This document shows, in pieces, positions 42,358 to 55,319 of a stretch of DNA of 64,000 bases. The translations under genes were made by a program, and so were the position numbers. The first letter of the stretch is position 1. Each line of letters starts with the position of its first letter. The notes beneath the pieces were generated by a model. That model had not been told where the DNA came from. It worked only from the letters and a program-made list of their open reading frames with translations, and ran no database searches. The DNA is from Pseudomicrostroma phylloplanum (lineage: Eukaryota; Basidiomycota; Exobasidiomycetes; Microstromatales), in assembly GCA_039545275.1 (NCBI GenBank), contig BCHS01000002.1, forward strand, positions 1,860,001 to 1,924,000, in the 5' to 3' direction.

Positions 42358-45300
42358 CTACACGTCGTCAAATACCCACAGCACCTGTTCAGGCGTGACA
42401 AAGAGGCCCACCCAGCCCTCTCCGTCACCACTCACGCTTGCTGTGGAGGAGCTCTGACGACTGCTAGACCTGGAGGCAGACCTCACATGAAAGCTGCCTC
42501 CAGTCAGATGAGGCGAGAGAAGTCGGGCTGACGCGGTGGACTGGAAGCTACCCGCCATCGAGGGTCGACGATGGCCAGCAACAGCATAGTGCGCATAGAG
42601 GGAGCCAGTGAAGGATGGCCGGTGTTGGATTTGAGCCATTGCGGATGGCGGTCGCGAGTCGGACTCGCTGGCAGCATAGCTGCCGAAGGGATCATGTCGG
42701 CCACCGAACAGCATAGTAGGAGAGGAGCATCGCGTCGTCGAAGGACTGTCGGTCGGGAAGGGGAACAAGTTGCGCACCTGAGCACTGTGTCGCTTCTTCG
42801 TCCTCGAGGACCGTACGCGGGATGAAGAGGCCGATCGTACTGCTGCTGCGCAAGGAAGAGGCAGGGCAGCGGAGGAGGAGACGCTCCTTCGGTCGTGCGC
42901 AGTATGCCACTGATCGGAAGCCTGCTCGCCCTCGCTCAAAGTCCCGCTGCTACTCTCAAGCTCGCCATCGATACGCTCGTTGAAGCGAGTGGTGACGCTT
43001 TGCAGTAGGGCGGACGAAGCTGGCCGATCAGCTCGACCATCAAGAGAGAGGGACTCCGGGCTGCCTACTAATGGCGTCCCACTGCTTCTCTGTGGGGAGA
43101 GGACTCTCACCACATGAGCTTGCAGGCGCTCAATGCGGCGCCGTCTCTCCTGCCTCTCTGTCTGAGCCATCATCTGCATGTGCGCAGAAAGCAGAGACTC
43201 GCCTTGCACTTGCTCTGGCTTCGAGCTGCAGCCAGCTTCGCTCGTAGGGGTGTGTCGACCATCGTCGCTTTTGCTACTTGTCCCGGGAGGTCCAAGATGG
43301 AAGTACCGCTTGCCGTTGACCGAGCCTCTATTGAACAGATGCTCTAGCTTCCGCAATCCTTCGGGAAGGGGGAGGGCTACCTCGACTCCGATCATGGTGC
43401 CGTCATAGCCCTCGACCGGACCAAGGTACTTCACTAGAGCTCGCAACTTCGCACGAGGAGGCACGCCGGGCAGAGAGGGCCAAACAATGCATGGAATGCC
43501 CACGGAGAGAGTTGTCGCCGGTACATCACATCTGCTGGAGATGGGAGATGCTACCGAAGCCCGACGTTGCGGCAGCAGAGTAGCGTCCTCGATGTTGCAC
43601 TTCTGAGGACGCGGCAAGTCAGGCACACCCGCATTCTCAAAGTGGAAAGAGGGTTTGTTGCGAGGCGTGGCATCGATCTCATCGCTTGGGACCTTCAAGG
43701 TGCGCAGACCTTGCGGTGTTCGCGGCTCATCGTTAAAGTTGCGTGGATCTCTCGGCGCACGAGGCGGAGTACGTGCAGCTTGCCTCAGGATATGCATCTC
43801 AGAAGAAGTCAGATCAGCGCCGCCGAGGATGTCTAGGACAGGAGCGAGGAGTGTATCACCGTCGTCGAGGACCTCCAGGGCTTCTGCGTCGAGATCTTCC
43901 AGCTTTGTCCCCAAGATGGTAATGTCTTCATCACTGTCGAGCATTTGCGTCTTGACTTCGAGGAGACTCAAATCGGCATCCTTGTGCTGCATGGCGTCTA
44001 ACGTTGGCGCGGTGTCAGCCATTACGAGTTGCTCTGGCGCTTCGTCTGACACTTCGCAGGTCAATAAGATCGCAGGACTTACAGCTGTCGTCTCGACTTG
44101 CGAACTAGCTTCTGTGTCGTCTTCAGCGAACGCCATTGCTGTGAGCGATGTCATACTCGCATCGAGCTCTTCGGCGGTAGTCTCGGTATGACTCGAGTCT
44201 ATCAGGTTGTTTCCGAGCTCTGCGCCTTCCGAAGCGGGGATCTTGGTCTCCGTTGGAGTCTTCTCTGGCTCTGCAGAGACGGTCTCGACGACTTCAGCTA
44301 CAGCCGGCTCTCGCACTGCCTTCTCTTCGCTGTCTGCAACGAAGTTGAGACACCTTGCGCTCTCGATTGAAGGCGAAGAAGATCGTCTCTGCTCTTCTGC
44401 GCGCCGAGAATCGTCATGCGGGCTGCTGCCCCTTGTATCTGACGTCTCATCATTGACGCGCTGCTCCGACAAAGTAGCACTTTCTCCAGTGAGCCCTGAG
44501 GCAGCCTCTTGCACTCGATCGGACGACTCTGGTGTTTTGTCCACGCTGAACGGAGGCACACTGAAAGATGTTGTCCTGTGTCCCGCTTGTCGGCGCACAG
44601 ATGCCCTGGTAGCGAGTAGATTGGTCACGGAGGCAGCCCGCGTGGGAGCCTTCAGGGACTGCGGCATAAGGCGAATTGGCGAGGAGCTGTGACGTTGCAC
44701 TGGTATCGTCAATGAAGGACTGAGCAGGGTAAGAGCCGCTGCGGGCACCAAAGACGGCGCGGTGTCCTGATGACCTTCTTCTGCGTCGACAGCCGACTCT
44801 GATGGCTGGGCAGTACGCTGCTCGATGGTCGGCTTCTCGGACTGCGGCCCTTCACCATTCTTCTCGTCGGCAATGATCTTGTGATTAGCATTGATTTGTA
44901 GGTCACTCGTAGCAGGCTTGGATGCCTTGGATGCCTTTTCCCCGCCAGGCAGGGGCCCGCTGGGAAACTTGGCAGCAACAAGCGCGACTCGGGATCCTGT
45001 GGAGGTCTCCTTGCCCTTGGGGGACAAGGTCGGATCACTCGAGCTTATTGGAGTCTGTGGCATCTCTTCCCTGTCTGTGACTTTGATGGGTCTTTGGCAT
45101 GCAATGCTGTCTGAGTCCTCCTGAACGCTGCGGCGCGGCGCTGGTGTAGACACAGACGTTTGGACTCCAGGCTTTGCGAGCGAGCCCAGAGGTCGCGGAG
45201 GCTTCGTCAAAGTCTTCTGAGCCTTCGGCGGATCAGCTGCGCGCGGCGCTCTAGCTGATAGAGTGGCCCTCGTTTGCGCCGGAGGCGGTGTGGCAGTTAC

Positions 45301-47741
45301 AGTCTTCTGGCACCGATTCAAGGCAGTGGTTGATCTGACAGCGACGCCTGCAGCCGGCAAGGATGGAGTCGCAGAGCGTGTAGACGAGGTGAAAGTACTT
45401 GTTGTGCGTGAGCGAGCGGCTGGTACGACTGGACGACTCGCTGCGCTACGATCTGTCGTACTAGCTCTGAGGGTATTCGGCCCGGCAATATTGGCTCTGT
45501 TGGTAGGCGCTACTACTGACCGCGTTGATGCTGTCGGTCTCGTCGGAGCTGATGTGGTTGATGTCCGGCTGGGCGCAGCCGTTCGTGCGGGAAGCTTCGA
45601 GTCTGTCTTTGTTGCAGCAGCACGCAGAGTCTTAGCGGTGACGTCCTTGAGCAGAAGGTCCTTGGGCGAGATCTCGAGTCCGTCAGCGACTGCCTTCAAA
45701 ACCCAGTCTGCGGCATCATTGAAGCCGCGAAGGGCTCGTATGTTGATCCAGCGCTTCTGCAGGTATGCCAATATCTGAGCTCGAGCTGCTTCTATCCGGT
45801 CGCGGGACGCGCCAGGCTCCAGTCCATCCTCGCCTTTTTCGAGAACGTCTCGGACAAGGGTTTGGTAGATTTTGGTTGCCGTGTTCTCGTGTAGAGCAGA
45901 AACTAGCATCCCTAGCATCCGCTCGAGCACGTCGGCGAGTAGACCAACGCCAGCGACCAACTTTTCCCAGTCCTCGCTGCCGACGACGTCTTCGAAAGTA
46001 CTTTCGAATCGCAGCTGGATGTGGTGCTCAACGTTGTCCACCATTTCTTTCACATTCTCTGTCCACTTGTGGCTCCGTGTACCTTCTAGTCGTGCCGAGA
46101 CGTCCATGGTCTGCTTCAATGTCCATACGCAAGCTCCCGGCTCGAGATTGATGGTGCGCTTGATCGACTCTACGATAGATGTCCTCAATGCGCTCGTCAT
46201 CGAGCCCACTTCTCGGGCCCAGTAAGCTCCGAAGTGTCGACCGGAAAGAGCTTTCTTTGCCAGCTCGATCAAGACGACCTCCCCGACATCTGGAGCAGCC
46301 GCAAAGGCTATGACTCTTGGTACTCTCTTTAGGCAAAGCGCGCATGGCGGCGAGCAGGCGAACTTGTGGCAGAAGTCGTGATAGATCAGACTGCTTACGA
46401 CAGTAGTCAAGGACGCAATCTGCAAGTACGCTGCTGCACGCCAAATCTGAAAGGCAATTGTCAGGTCGAAGGCCCTTGAAGAGAAGTCCAGCTTGCCGGC
46501 GTAGATGAAGCCCAAGGTGAAGTACAGGGCGCTGGATGTAAAGGGAGGCGTTGGGAGGTTGACCTCCGTCGCTTTGGCGTCAGCAAACCCTGACAGGAAT
46601 TGCGACGCGAAAGGCGACCGGGACGCTAGGATTGCTCGATGCGCAGAGAAGCAGCCCCGGAGCTCTTCTTCCTCGGCATCGTTCATAGGCAAAGAGACCG
46701 TAGATATAGAAGGCTCACCAAGGCCGAAGGAGCTCCGGCGAGGGGAGGCCTCTGCGCTACCAGGATCATTCGAATCTGCGTCTCCCCCTACCCGCAAGCT
46801 GACATCGGCGCTCTGCCGACTCTTCCAGACCCGGAGCAGGTCAGCCCTTAGACGCTCCACACGCTTGTCGAAAGCCTCAGAGACAGGATGATCATCGAGC
46901 GACAGAGCTTTTGACAATTGCTCGGGCTCTCCTCCGGATTCGGCAGTGTACATATACTTGAGGATTTTCTTGAGCTGCGCGACGTCGTCGCCTGCCAGAC
47001 TCAGAGGCTTCACGTCCTGAGCGGGTGACGCTTTGCGCTCGTCGGAGCCGATCCTGCCCAGACTAGGTCGCGTCCTTAAGGTCAGGCCTGATCTGGAGAC
47101 AGAGGAGCTAGATCGAGTGGCCGAGACATGAGCGCCTAGGTAGGAGCTCGGTGCACAGAGACTCGCTTGGGCCACTGGCAAGCAAAAGTATTTTTCTTCG
47201 AATGTACGCGGTGCTCTCAGCCACAAAAGAGCTACGAAGCCAGAGGGTCAAAAGTGTTCGGGTCAGCCGCAGGTGCAGAGGCGCACTGTCTTCGCTGACT
47301 AGAATACGGACCTGTATGCGCGTATAGCTCCTCGTAGTTTCCTGCTACCGACCGGTGCACAGCGCCACCTGTGTTCTCCTCAGCGGCGTCTCCAGCTGGT
47401 GGCCGCGTAGTCCATGCAATGTCAGGGAATCTCTCTTTTGAACTGCCCCACAGCGATCTGAGGTCATCCAGCCAAGCCTGCTCCGCTGCCGCTTGAGCAT
47501 TGTGGGGCAAGAGCTCCGTCACTTTGGCGGCCAGGCCAGCTGGTGGACGAAGAGGGCCGACGGTGCTTGTGGCATCTTGTTTCTTCGGAGGTACTCCCCG
47601 TGCTAATCTCGCTCTGTCCACGGCCGGGACCGGAGGACGAGGAAGGGAACGCCCCGCAATCGGCGCGGTGCCGGCAAGGCCGCTGCGACGTGATGCAAGC
47701 GTACTGGTCTGGGTAGGCCGTTCCCCCCGGCCAGAGGCCAT
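42358..47741 (-). CDS. Giant BTB plus CAP-Gly domain protein
   Basis: The exons are 47741-47312 and 47231-42358, joined through a GTCCGT donor and a TAG acceptor in phase 1, about 1767 residues. A BTB/POZ-like domain lies at about residues 330-430 (FSAHRAILASRSPFASQFLS, then LYFTLGFIYAGKLDF). A helical region of about 300 residues follows. A long Ser/Thr/Ala-rich disordered stretch comes next, with basic and proline segments typical of microtubule-binding linkers. The CAP-Gly-like domain is at about 1385-1465 (GIPCIVWPSLPG, ALVKYLGPVEGYDGTMIGVE, VNGKRYFHLGPPG). The hallmark GKNDG loop reads FNRGS, so end-binding may be altered. Short basic and Ser-rich segments and a terminal WVFDDV follow. 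A role at microtubules is inferred from CAP-Gly alone; BTB could mediate dimerisation or Cul3 binding. It is divergent from the chitin synthase gene. Confidence 0.8.
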
Positions 47742-48685
47742 GGCAATTGACGCGCCAGTGCAGGTCCTTCCGGCGTCTCGACAGCGAACGTTCGATCAGA
47801 AGTCCAGCAGGATGGTTGACTCAGTCTTGCCACGGCTGCTGTGATCGTGGAGGCGCGACAATGCTCGTTACAAATTCCCAGCTTCCGACTGGACAGTGGG
47901 TGTGAAACCGGAAATAGTTGGATCGTGAGTCAATCGTTAGAGTGGTCGTGAGAGTTCGTAGAGGGCAAGGAAGGTCCAGGTAGGGCTAGGAGTATGTATC
48001 GGCACCTCGGGCCATGCAGCCGCGGGTGGAGCGAGAGATGATGGTGGGATACGCTGGAAGAGGGGTGATGGTCATCGCGCCCACGGCGGTCTTGAAAAAG
48101 GCGTTTGTTGCATCTGGCGGAGTTGAGTGCTGAGCTGGGGGCCAGTGCTTGGAGCCGAGGTGTTGGTCCCTGTGCGGGCAGCGGAGATTCAACTCACAGC
48201 ACTGGACGTGGGACCTCGGAAGTACGGCGACGGGCGGCGCACGGCGGACAGCGGCGGCGGCGGCAGTGGAGACGCCGAGGAGGATCAGGGTGCAGCAAGC
48301 AAGGGGGGGGGGGGCCACACTGATCCTCGAATTGCAAGCATGGCCGAGCTAAACCGGAACATGGCAGCAAGGAAAAAGGACGTACAGACGACGAACAGGG
48401 CAGGCAGGCAGGCAGACAGGGTTTCACACCGATGTCCATGTACTCTTCCATGCCATCTCCTCCTGCTCTTCCTCCTTTCCACTCTCTTTTCCACAAAGCC
48501 GTAGCCAGCAACGTCCTTTCCTCTCCTTCACGCCCTCGGACCTCTTCTCCTGATCTCTTGCCTGGTGCTGGGCGATTCTATCCTCGACACGGACGCCTGG
48601 CTCGGTCCCCTCCTGAGCATTCAACCTCCTTCTCCCATTAGGCTCTTCTCTTGAATCCCCTTCCCTTCAAGGTTGCTACAACGAG
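47742..48685. other. Divergent promoter region with G12 tract
   Basis: About 940 nt between the BTB/CAP-Gly gene and the chitin synthase. It contains a run of 12 G (48303-48314), a CAGG tandem repeat (about 48400-48418) and a long C/T-rich stretch (48440-48665) that probably is the chitin synthase leader. Confidence 0.5.
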
Positions 48686-51600
48686 ATGGACACCACTGCT
48701 ATGCCCGCGGAGCAAGTCTCTCGCCTCAGCTCTGTACCTGTGCTGAGCCACGATACCATCTTCGCTACCCTGCGGGATCGCTTCTTCTCGTCATTGACTT
48801 ACACATCCCTCTCAGACTCGATACTGGTCTCGATCAACCCCTTTGCCGGCAGCGGAAACCGCAACAGCGATGACACTCTCAGAGAGTATGCCAAGCAGTA
48901 CAGGACCACTGATCGCCACTTGCGAGGACCTCGTCTGCCGCCTCATGTTTTCCAATTGGCCTGCGAAGCGTATCTCTACATGCAACGGACGGGGCAGGAT
49001 CAGAGCATATCACTAGCGTGAGTTTCACGGCGAGGTGAGACGCTACTAGCATCGCCATACTGACTGATCGATCCTCGCCCTATCTTACCTCTCTTACGCT
49101 GGCCGGTACAGTGGTGAGACTTCTTCTGGCAAGAGTGAGCTGAGACGTCTAGCAATAAGGGCGCTGGTCAGCTTGGCTGCTGCCGCGCCAGGCAAGAAGG
49201 GATCCAAGCTTGCCTCACAAATCCCCTCGGCAGACTTTATCCTCGACTGCATGGGAAACGTCACGACTGGGGAGAACAGTGACGCTTCCCGTTTCGGAAG
49301 GTACACGGAGCTACAATTCAGCGAGTCCGGGAAGCTCGTCGGTTCGAAGACACTAGATTACTTCCTCGAGAAAAGTCGTTTGGTTGCGGCGTGCGGCGGC
49401 GATGGCACGTTTCACATCCTTCACGCCATGGTTGCTGGCGCCTCTTCCGACGAGAAGCAGCATCTGAGGCTGGGGGATGATTCAGACTTCCGATATCTCG
49501 GAGGTAGCAGGCAAAGAGGCTCATCATCAGCAGATGCACAACGCTTTGCACGGCTCAAGCAGGCCTTCAAGAATGTCAACCTCAGTCAGCGTCAAGTGGC
49601 ATCGATCTGCCAGATCCTTGCGGCAGTATTGCATCTCGGTAATCTCGATTTCCACACGGATCATCACCGCTCTCTAGAAGGCGTCTTCGTGCGTAACAGA
49701 GATACTCTGTCCATTGTCTCAGAGTTCCTGGGCGTCGATGACAAGGCCCTCGAGGAGGCTCTGACTTACCGGACGAAGATGATCCGAGGAGAAGTCTGCA
49801 CCATTGTCTTGGACGCCGAAGGGGCGGCCGCACACCGCGAAGAGCTAGCAAAGTCACTCTACTCCTTGCTCTTCTCGTGGGTCAATGAACAGCTGAATGG
49901 GAGACTATGCAGACTCGATTTCGATGTCTTCATCGGCATATTGGACATGCCAGGACCACGCACAGCCAACCTCGCACATTCGTTTGATGACTTCGCTGTC
50001 AACTTTGCCAACGAACGCCTCCATCGGTACATGCTGGCGTCCGTCTTCGAAAAGAGGGCAGGAGAGTGCGAGCATGAAGGCATCAGCCATTTGTACCCTC
50101 AAATTCCCTTCTTTGACAATGCCGAGTGCTTGAGGCTCATCACCAACCAGCCTGGCGGACTTGTTCACATCATGGACGACCAAGCTCGTCGTATGCCTAA
50201 GAAGACCAATCAGAGCATGATGGAGGCCTTTGGCAGGCGATGGGGCAGCCATGGCGACTTTAGCATCGGTGGCAATGATCGCAACGGCTTTGCGACCTTC
50301 CAGATCTCCCACTTTCACGGTCCTGTCACCTACAGCAGCGAGGGCTGGTTGGAAAAGAACTCGGAGACTATGAGTGCAGACTTCCTAGCTCTCCTCAAGG
50401 GTGATGCACCTTCCGCTTCACGAGGTTCACAGGCGCCTGACGTGCCGACAACGGCTCAACAAGGCTCAAAGGTTGCATTTGTCCGGTCACTGTTCAAAAC
50501 CACGGCGATCACAACACAGTCGCATCCTAGGAGCGAAAAGACTCTGGTGGCTGCCCAACAGTCTGTCAAACCCATTCGGGCCCCGTCCACGAGGAGGCCG
50601 AATCGAGCCGGCACTGTCAAAAGATCCAACAGTACGCGCAAAGGTCCCCCCGGTGCGGCAGATGGCGACGACTCTGCAGACGACAAGGAGAGTGAACAAG
50701 GAGGCCACAAGAAGAAGTCTGAGCTGCTCGCTGCCTCCGGCGCAGCAGGTGAGCTTCGCTCAGCTCTCGATACCCTCTTTGAGACACTAGATGACACACA
50801 GGCCTGGCAAGTGTTGTGTCTTCGGCCAAATGACAATCAGCTTCCTAACCAATTCGAAGGTCGTTTGATCAAACAACAGCTCAAGAGCCACAGCGTCACC
50901 GAGATAGCTCGTAAAGCAGTGATCGAGTACAATGTCAGCATGACTCATGACGAGTTCTGCGAGCGATACGCTGCAGTGCCATCATTGGCACCTGTCAGTA
51001 TGCAAGAGGCCAGCTCTGGAATGGCCAAACAGAAGTTCCAAAACGCCAAAGAGGTCATGAACTGGTCTGACAAGGATGCTGTGAGCGGTGCAACGAAAGT
51101 CTTCCTGTCTCACGATGCCTTTCGTGAGCTCGAAGACGAGCTGCGGTCTGCCGATGAGGAGGAGGTGCGCTTCAACGCCAAGAGAAATGACATCGATGCT
51201 GAAGCGGCGACTCGAGGCGATTCGGACTTTTTCTCTCCCTTCGGGACCGATTCGTCACTGTCAAGCAGGCCTCGTATGGCGTCTCAAGACAGCACTGCGC
51301 TTCTCTCGTACGGTAACCCATTCCACGACTCGAGCTCAGCTCTGCCGCTGGTCAGCGGAGGCGAAACACCGATGCTGCTTGGTGACGACAAGAGTGAATG
51401 GATGGCACCGTCCTTCCCTAGTCGCTCCTTTGACGGGCTTTCGAGACCTGGCTCCGTCATGGCATCAGAGGCGTATGCGCCGTCTCGCAACATGTTTGGA
51501 GGTGCTGTTGGCCACGACTTGCTCAACGAGAAGGCGACAGCAGGTGCTGCTTTGGGAGCTCCATCGCCGGGTCAAACGGCCGAGAAAGTTGAAGAGACAT

Positions 51601-54600
51601 CGACCCGTAGGTGGTGGGTCAGGCTTACTCAATTGTTGATCTTTTTCGTCCCGAGTGTCCTGCTTTCCGCTTGGGGCCGCCTCAAACGACCCGACATCAG
51701 GATGGCCTGGCGAGAAAAGCTCGCCATCAACATGATGATCTGGTTCGTCTGCGGTGCCGCCATCTTCGTCGTTGCCGTTCTAGGCAATCTCATCTGCCCA
51801 ACGGAACACGTCTATAGCACTACGGAAGTGGCCGCTCACAGCAGCGATGACAATGCTTTTACATCGATACGAGGCGAAGTCTTCGATTTGACCAGCCTGC
51901 TCACGTATCATCGAGCGGTCGTGTCAGTTGTCGCTGACGATGTCGTCCTGGACTATGCTGGACAAGATTCGACATCGATCTTTCCAGTCCAAGTCAACGC
52001 TCTCTGCAGTGGAATCAATGGAGACATCAGTCCATGGGTCCAGCTATCTGGAGTCAACCAGACAGATTCCAATTCTCAATACCACGATTTCAGGACATTC
52101 TATGTGGACGATGTGCGACCGGACTGGTACTACGAATCCATGTGGCTTATGCGCTCCAACTATCGGGTCGGCTTCGTGGGCTACACACCCTCGGAGATTT
52201 CGAGCCTGCTGGAGGATGGGAGTATTGTGGCTGAGATCGACGGTGGCATTTATGATGTCACTGACTACGTCAACCAAGGCAGCAGAGGTGTGCTTCAAGC
52301 TCCAGCTGGCGAGCAAGCCGCTGCTGATACGAACACGGCTTTCATGTCGCCCGCCATCATAGATCTCTTTACGGCAAGCGCGGGCAAAGACATCACCAAG
52401 CAGCTGAACAGCCTCCCGCTTAGTGCAGACGTCTTGGCAGCGCAGAGGACTTGTTTGCGCAATCTCTTCTTCATTGGCAAGAAAGACAGTCGCAATTCAG
52501 CACGATGCCAATTCGCTCGTTACATTCTGCTTGCTATGTCCATCTTCATGGTCTCTATCATCGGCTTCAAGTTCCTTGCTGCGCTCCAATTCTCCCGCTC
52601 AAGAACTCCAGAGAACCATGACCGGTTCGTGATCTGCCAGGTCCCTTGCTATACTGAAGGTGAGGAATCCATGCGCAAGACTATCGACTCTCTAGCTGCA
52701 CTCAAGTACGACGACAAGCGAAAACTTCTGTTCATCATTTGCGACGGCATGATCGTTGGCGCCGGCAATGACCGACCTACTCCTCAGATTGTACTCGACA
52801 TCCTGGGCGTAGACCCGAACCTTGATCCTGAACCGCTGAGTTTCCTCTCCGTGGGAGAAGGCAGCAAGCAGCACAACATGGCCAAGATCTACAGCGGCCT
52901 CTACGAGTGTTCAGGTCATGTGGTCCCGTACCTCGTGGTGGTCAAGGTCGGAAAGCCAACGGAGCGATCTCGACCTGGAAATAGGGGCAAGCGAGACTCG
53001 CAATTGGTCCTGATGCGCTTCCTCAATCGGGTTCACTTTGGCACACCTATGAATCCGATGGAGCTGGAAATCAATCACCACATCAAGAATATCATTGGAG
53101 TCAATCCTAGCTTTTACGAGTACGTCCTGCAAGTGGATGCAGACACAGAAGTCGACCAGTGGTGCTTGGCTCACTTTGTCTCGGCATTCATCAACGACAA
53201 GAAGATCATCGGCCTCTGTGGAGAGACAGCCTTGTCCAACGCAAAGAAGAGCTTCGTCACAATGCTCCAAGTGTACGAGTATTACATCTCGCATTACTTG
53301 GCAAAGGCGTTTGAGAGTCTCTTTGGGTCGGTGACCTGCCTACCGGGATGTTTCTCCATGTTCCGCATCAGGTCCCCAGACACTCACCGACCTCTCTTCG
53401 TAGCTAATCGTGTGGTAGACGACTATGCAGAGAATCGAGTGGACACGCTCCACACCAAGAATTTGCTCACGTTGGGCGAAGACCGATACCTGACCACTCT
53501 GGTGCTGAAACACTTTGGCAACTACAAGACGATCTTTGTCCGAGCTGGCAAAGCTCTCACTGCTGCGCCAGAGGAATGGTCGGTTCTGCTCTCTCAGAGA
53601 CGAAGGTGGATCAATTCGACCGTGCACAATCTGTTTGAGCTCATAAAGACTCCTGGTCTATGTGGTGTTTTCCTTGTGAGTTGCACAAGCCTTCTGAACT
53701 TCCGCTCAAAGACTCACTTTGCTCATCGCTGCCTTGCTTGTTTTTACAGTTCTCCATGCGCTTCATCGTCTTCATCGATTTGCTCTCGACAATCATTGCT
53801 CCCGTCACAGTAGCATACCTGGTCTACCTGATAGTCCTGGTAGCTGCTGAAGGCGAGAGTATACCAACGCTGTCCCTGGTCATGCTTGCTGCCATCTACG
53901 GCCTGCAAGCTATCATCTTTATCCTCAATCGCAAATTCGAGATGATAGGATGGATGATTGTGTACATCATAGGCATCCCGGTTTGGTCCTTCTTCCTGCC
54001 TCTCTACTCCTTCTGGCACATGGACGACTTCTCTTGGGGCAACACACGTGTCGTCACTGGCGAGTCAGGCGAAAAAGTCGTCGTACACGATGAAGGCACT
54101 TTTGATCTTTCGGAGATCCCCCTTCAGACTTGGTCAGACTACGAGAACGAGCTCTGGGAGCGTCAGTCGGGCCACACCATCGGCGACATTTTGGCCTCCA
54201 AGTCGTCCAGAGGCAGCCTGTATGGCGGCTCGAGGGTGGATAAATCGCGGGCAGGATCGCTGTACGAAGGAAGTATTGGGGGAGCTGCGCCGATACTGCC
54301 CCGATCGGGTAGCTACGCGCCTAGCATGTCTGGCTCTTACGCTGGAGATGGGCAGTATACACCCTTTCAGCAGCCATACGCATCGTCTCAGAGTATGATG
54401 TTTGATCCAAGGCAGAGCACCTATTCCTTCGGCGGTGACATGGCTATGGGCCCCACGTCGATGACGGGCTCGGGTCCTTATCAGCGCATGCCTATTCAAC
54501 ACCAAGCAAGCAGCTCAGGCGTCTTCCCTTCTACCTCTACTCCTTCTCTGTTTGGCGGTTGGGAGGGAGCAGGCAGACCTAGCCAGGCCAACTCGATGTA

Positions 54601-54886
54601 TGGCCTGCCTTTGGGCCCCCCCACTCCATCTGAAGAGCCCCTGATCCTGCCGCCTCAGCGTAGAACCAGCGGTCTAGGTCGCCCGAATGAATGGCTGCCG
54701 TCGGATGACACCATCAAGAATGACCTCCGATATCTCATTGCAGGTGCAGATCTTAATACGGTCACCAAGAAGCAGCTGAGAGGTCAGCTGGCTGCCAAGT
54801 ATGGCGGTGCTGATCTGACAGACAAGAAGGACCTGATCAATCGGACCATAGAAGAAATCCTGAACACGGACAATCGAATATACTAG
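48686..54886 (+). CDS. mcs1: Class V chitin synthase with myosin motor domain
   Basis: Membrane enzyme that polymerises UDP-GlcNAc into chitin at growth sites, fused to an N-terminal myosin-like domain. The exons are 48686-49017, 49112-53675 and 53750-54886, about 2010 residues. The motor part has a P-loop GETSSGKS at about 112 (split by intron 1), a switch I-like ASRFGRYTELQF and a switch II-like LDMPGPR. Motor residues therefore remain, as in class V rather than class VII. Two membrane segments near 870-930 and cytochrome b5-like segments (GEVFDLTSLLTYH; GGIYDVTDYVNQG) precede the GT2 domain: FVICQVPCYTEGEESMRKTI near 1282, QVDADTEVD, EDRYLT and the QRRRW signature near 1605. More membrane segments follow in exon 3, then a Ser/Gly/Tyr-rich linker and a DEK-C domain at about 1952-2005. 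All catalytic signatures are intact. It closely resembles Ustilago Mcs1 in layout. Confidence 0.93.
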
Positions 54887-55319
54887 ATGCTAGGCGCCGG
54901 CGACATTGACGATGCAGCAATGCTGGCCGTTGCGTCGCTCGCGATCTTTGCTTAGAGACGCCGCTTCCCCCTTCAAAAGTCGCACCTGTCCCCCTACCCC
55001 TCTGTCGGTCCTGCCGCAATGTACATTCTTTCTTGACGAACCTTCTTGTTACGACTCTCTGCCTCTATGTGAGTCCGGTATGCCCAGTGTCTCAGGCAGA
55101 AACTCTCGTTGTATCTTCGGACGGTGGGTTCGTCATGTCTGCGTGGCACCAGGAGGGGGAGGTGCCACAGAGTCACCATTTGATCACGATGTGATCATCT
55201 AGCTGCGAGATCCTGACTCAGAAGGCGTTTCTTACCATCACAGAAGCAGGTGTGACGCCCGTTCGAGGCCCTTGATTCAAGAAGAAGGTTCGTGCTCCCG
55301 CAGATGGGGACGACAATAG
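54887..55319. other. Region between chitin synthase and HNH gene
   Basis: Should hold the unresolved first exon(s) of the HNH gene. A candidate coding piece ends at a GTGTGA donor at 55250 (ILTQKAFLTITEA), but I could not fix a start codon. Confidence 0.35.

Noticed and set aside
49173..53813. Starting the chitin synthase at the ATG at 49173
   Set aside because: This would delete the P-loop and the preceding exon 48686-49017, which joins in phase through a GTGAGT/CAG intron and restores the motor's first strand.
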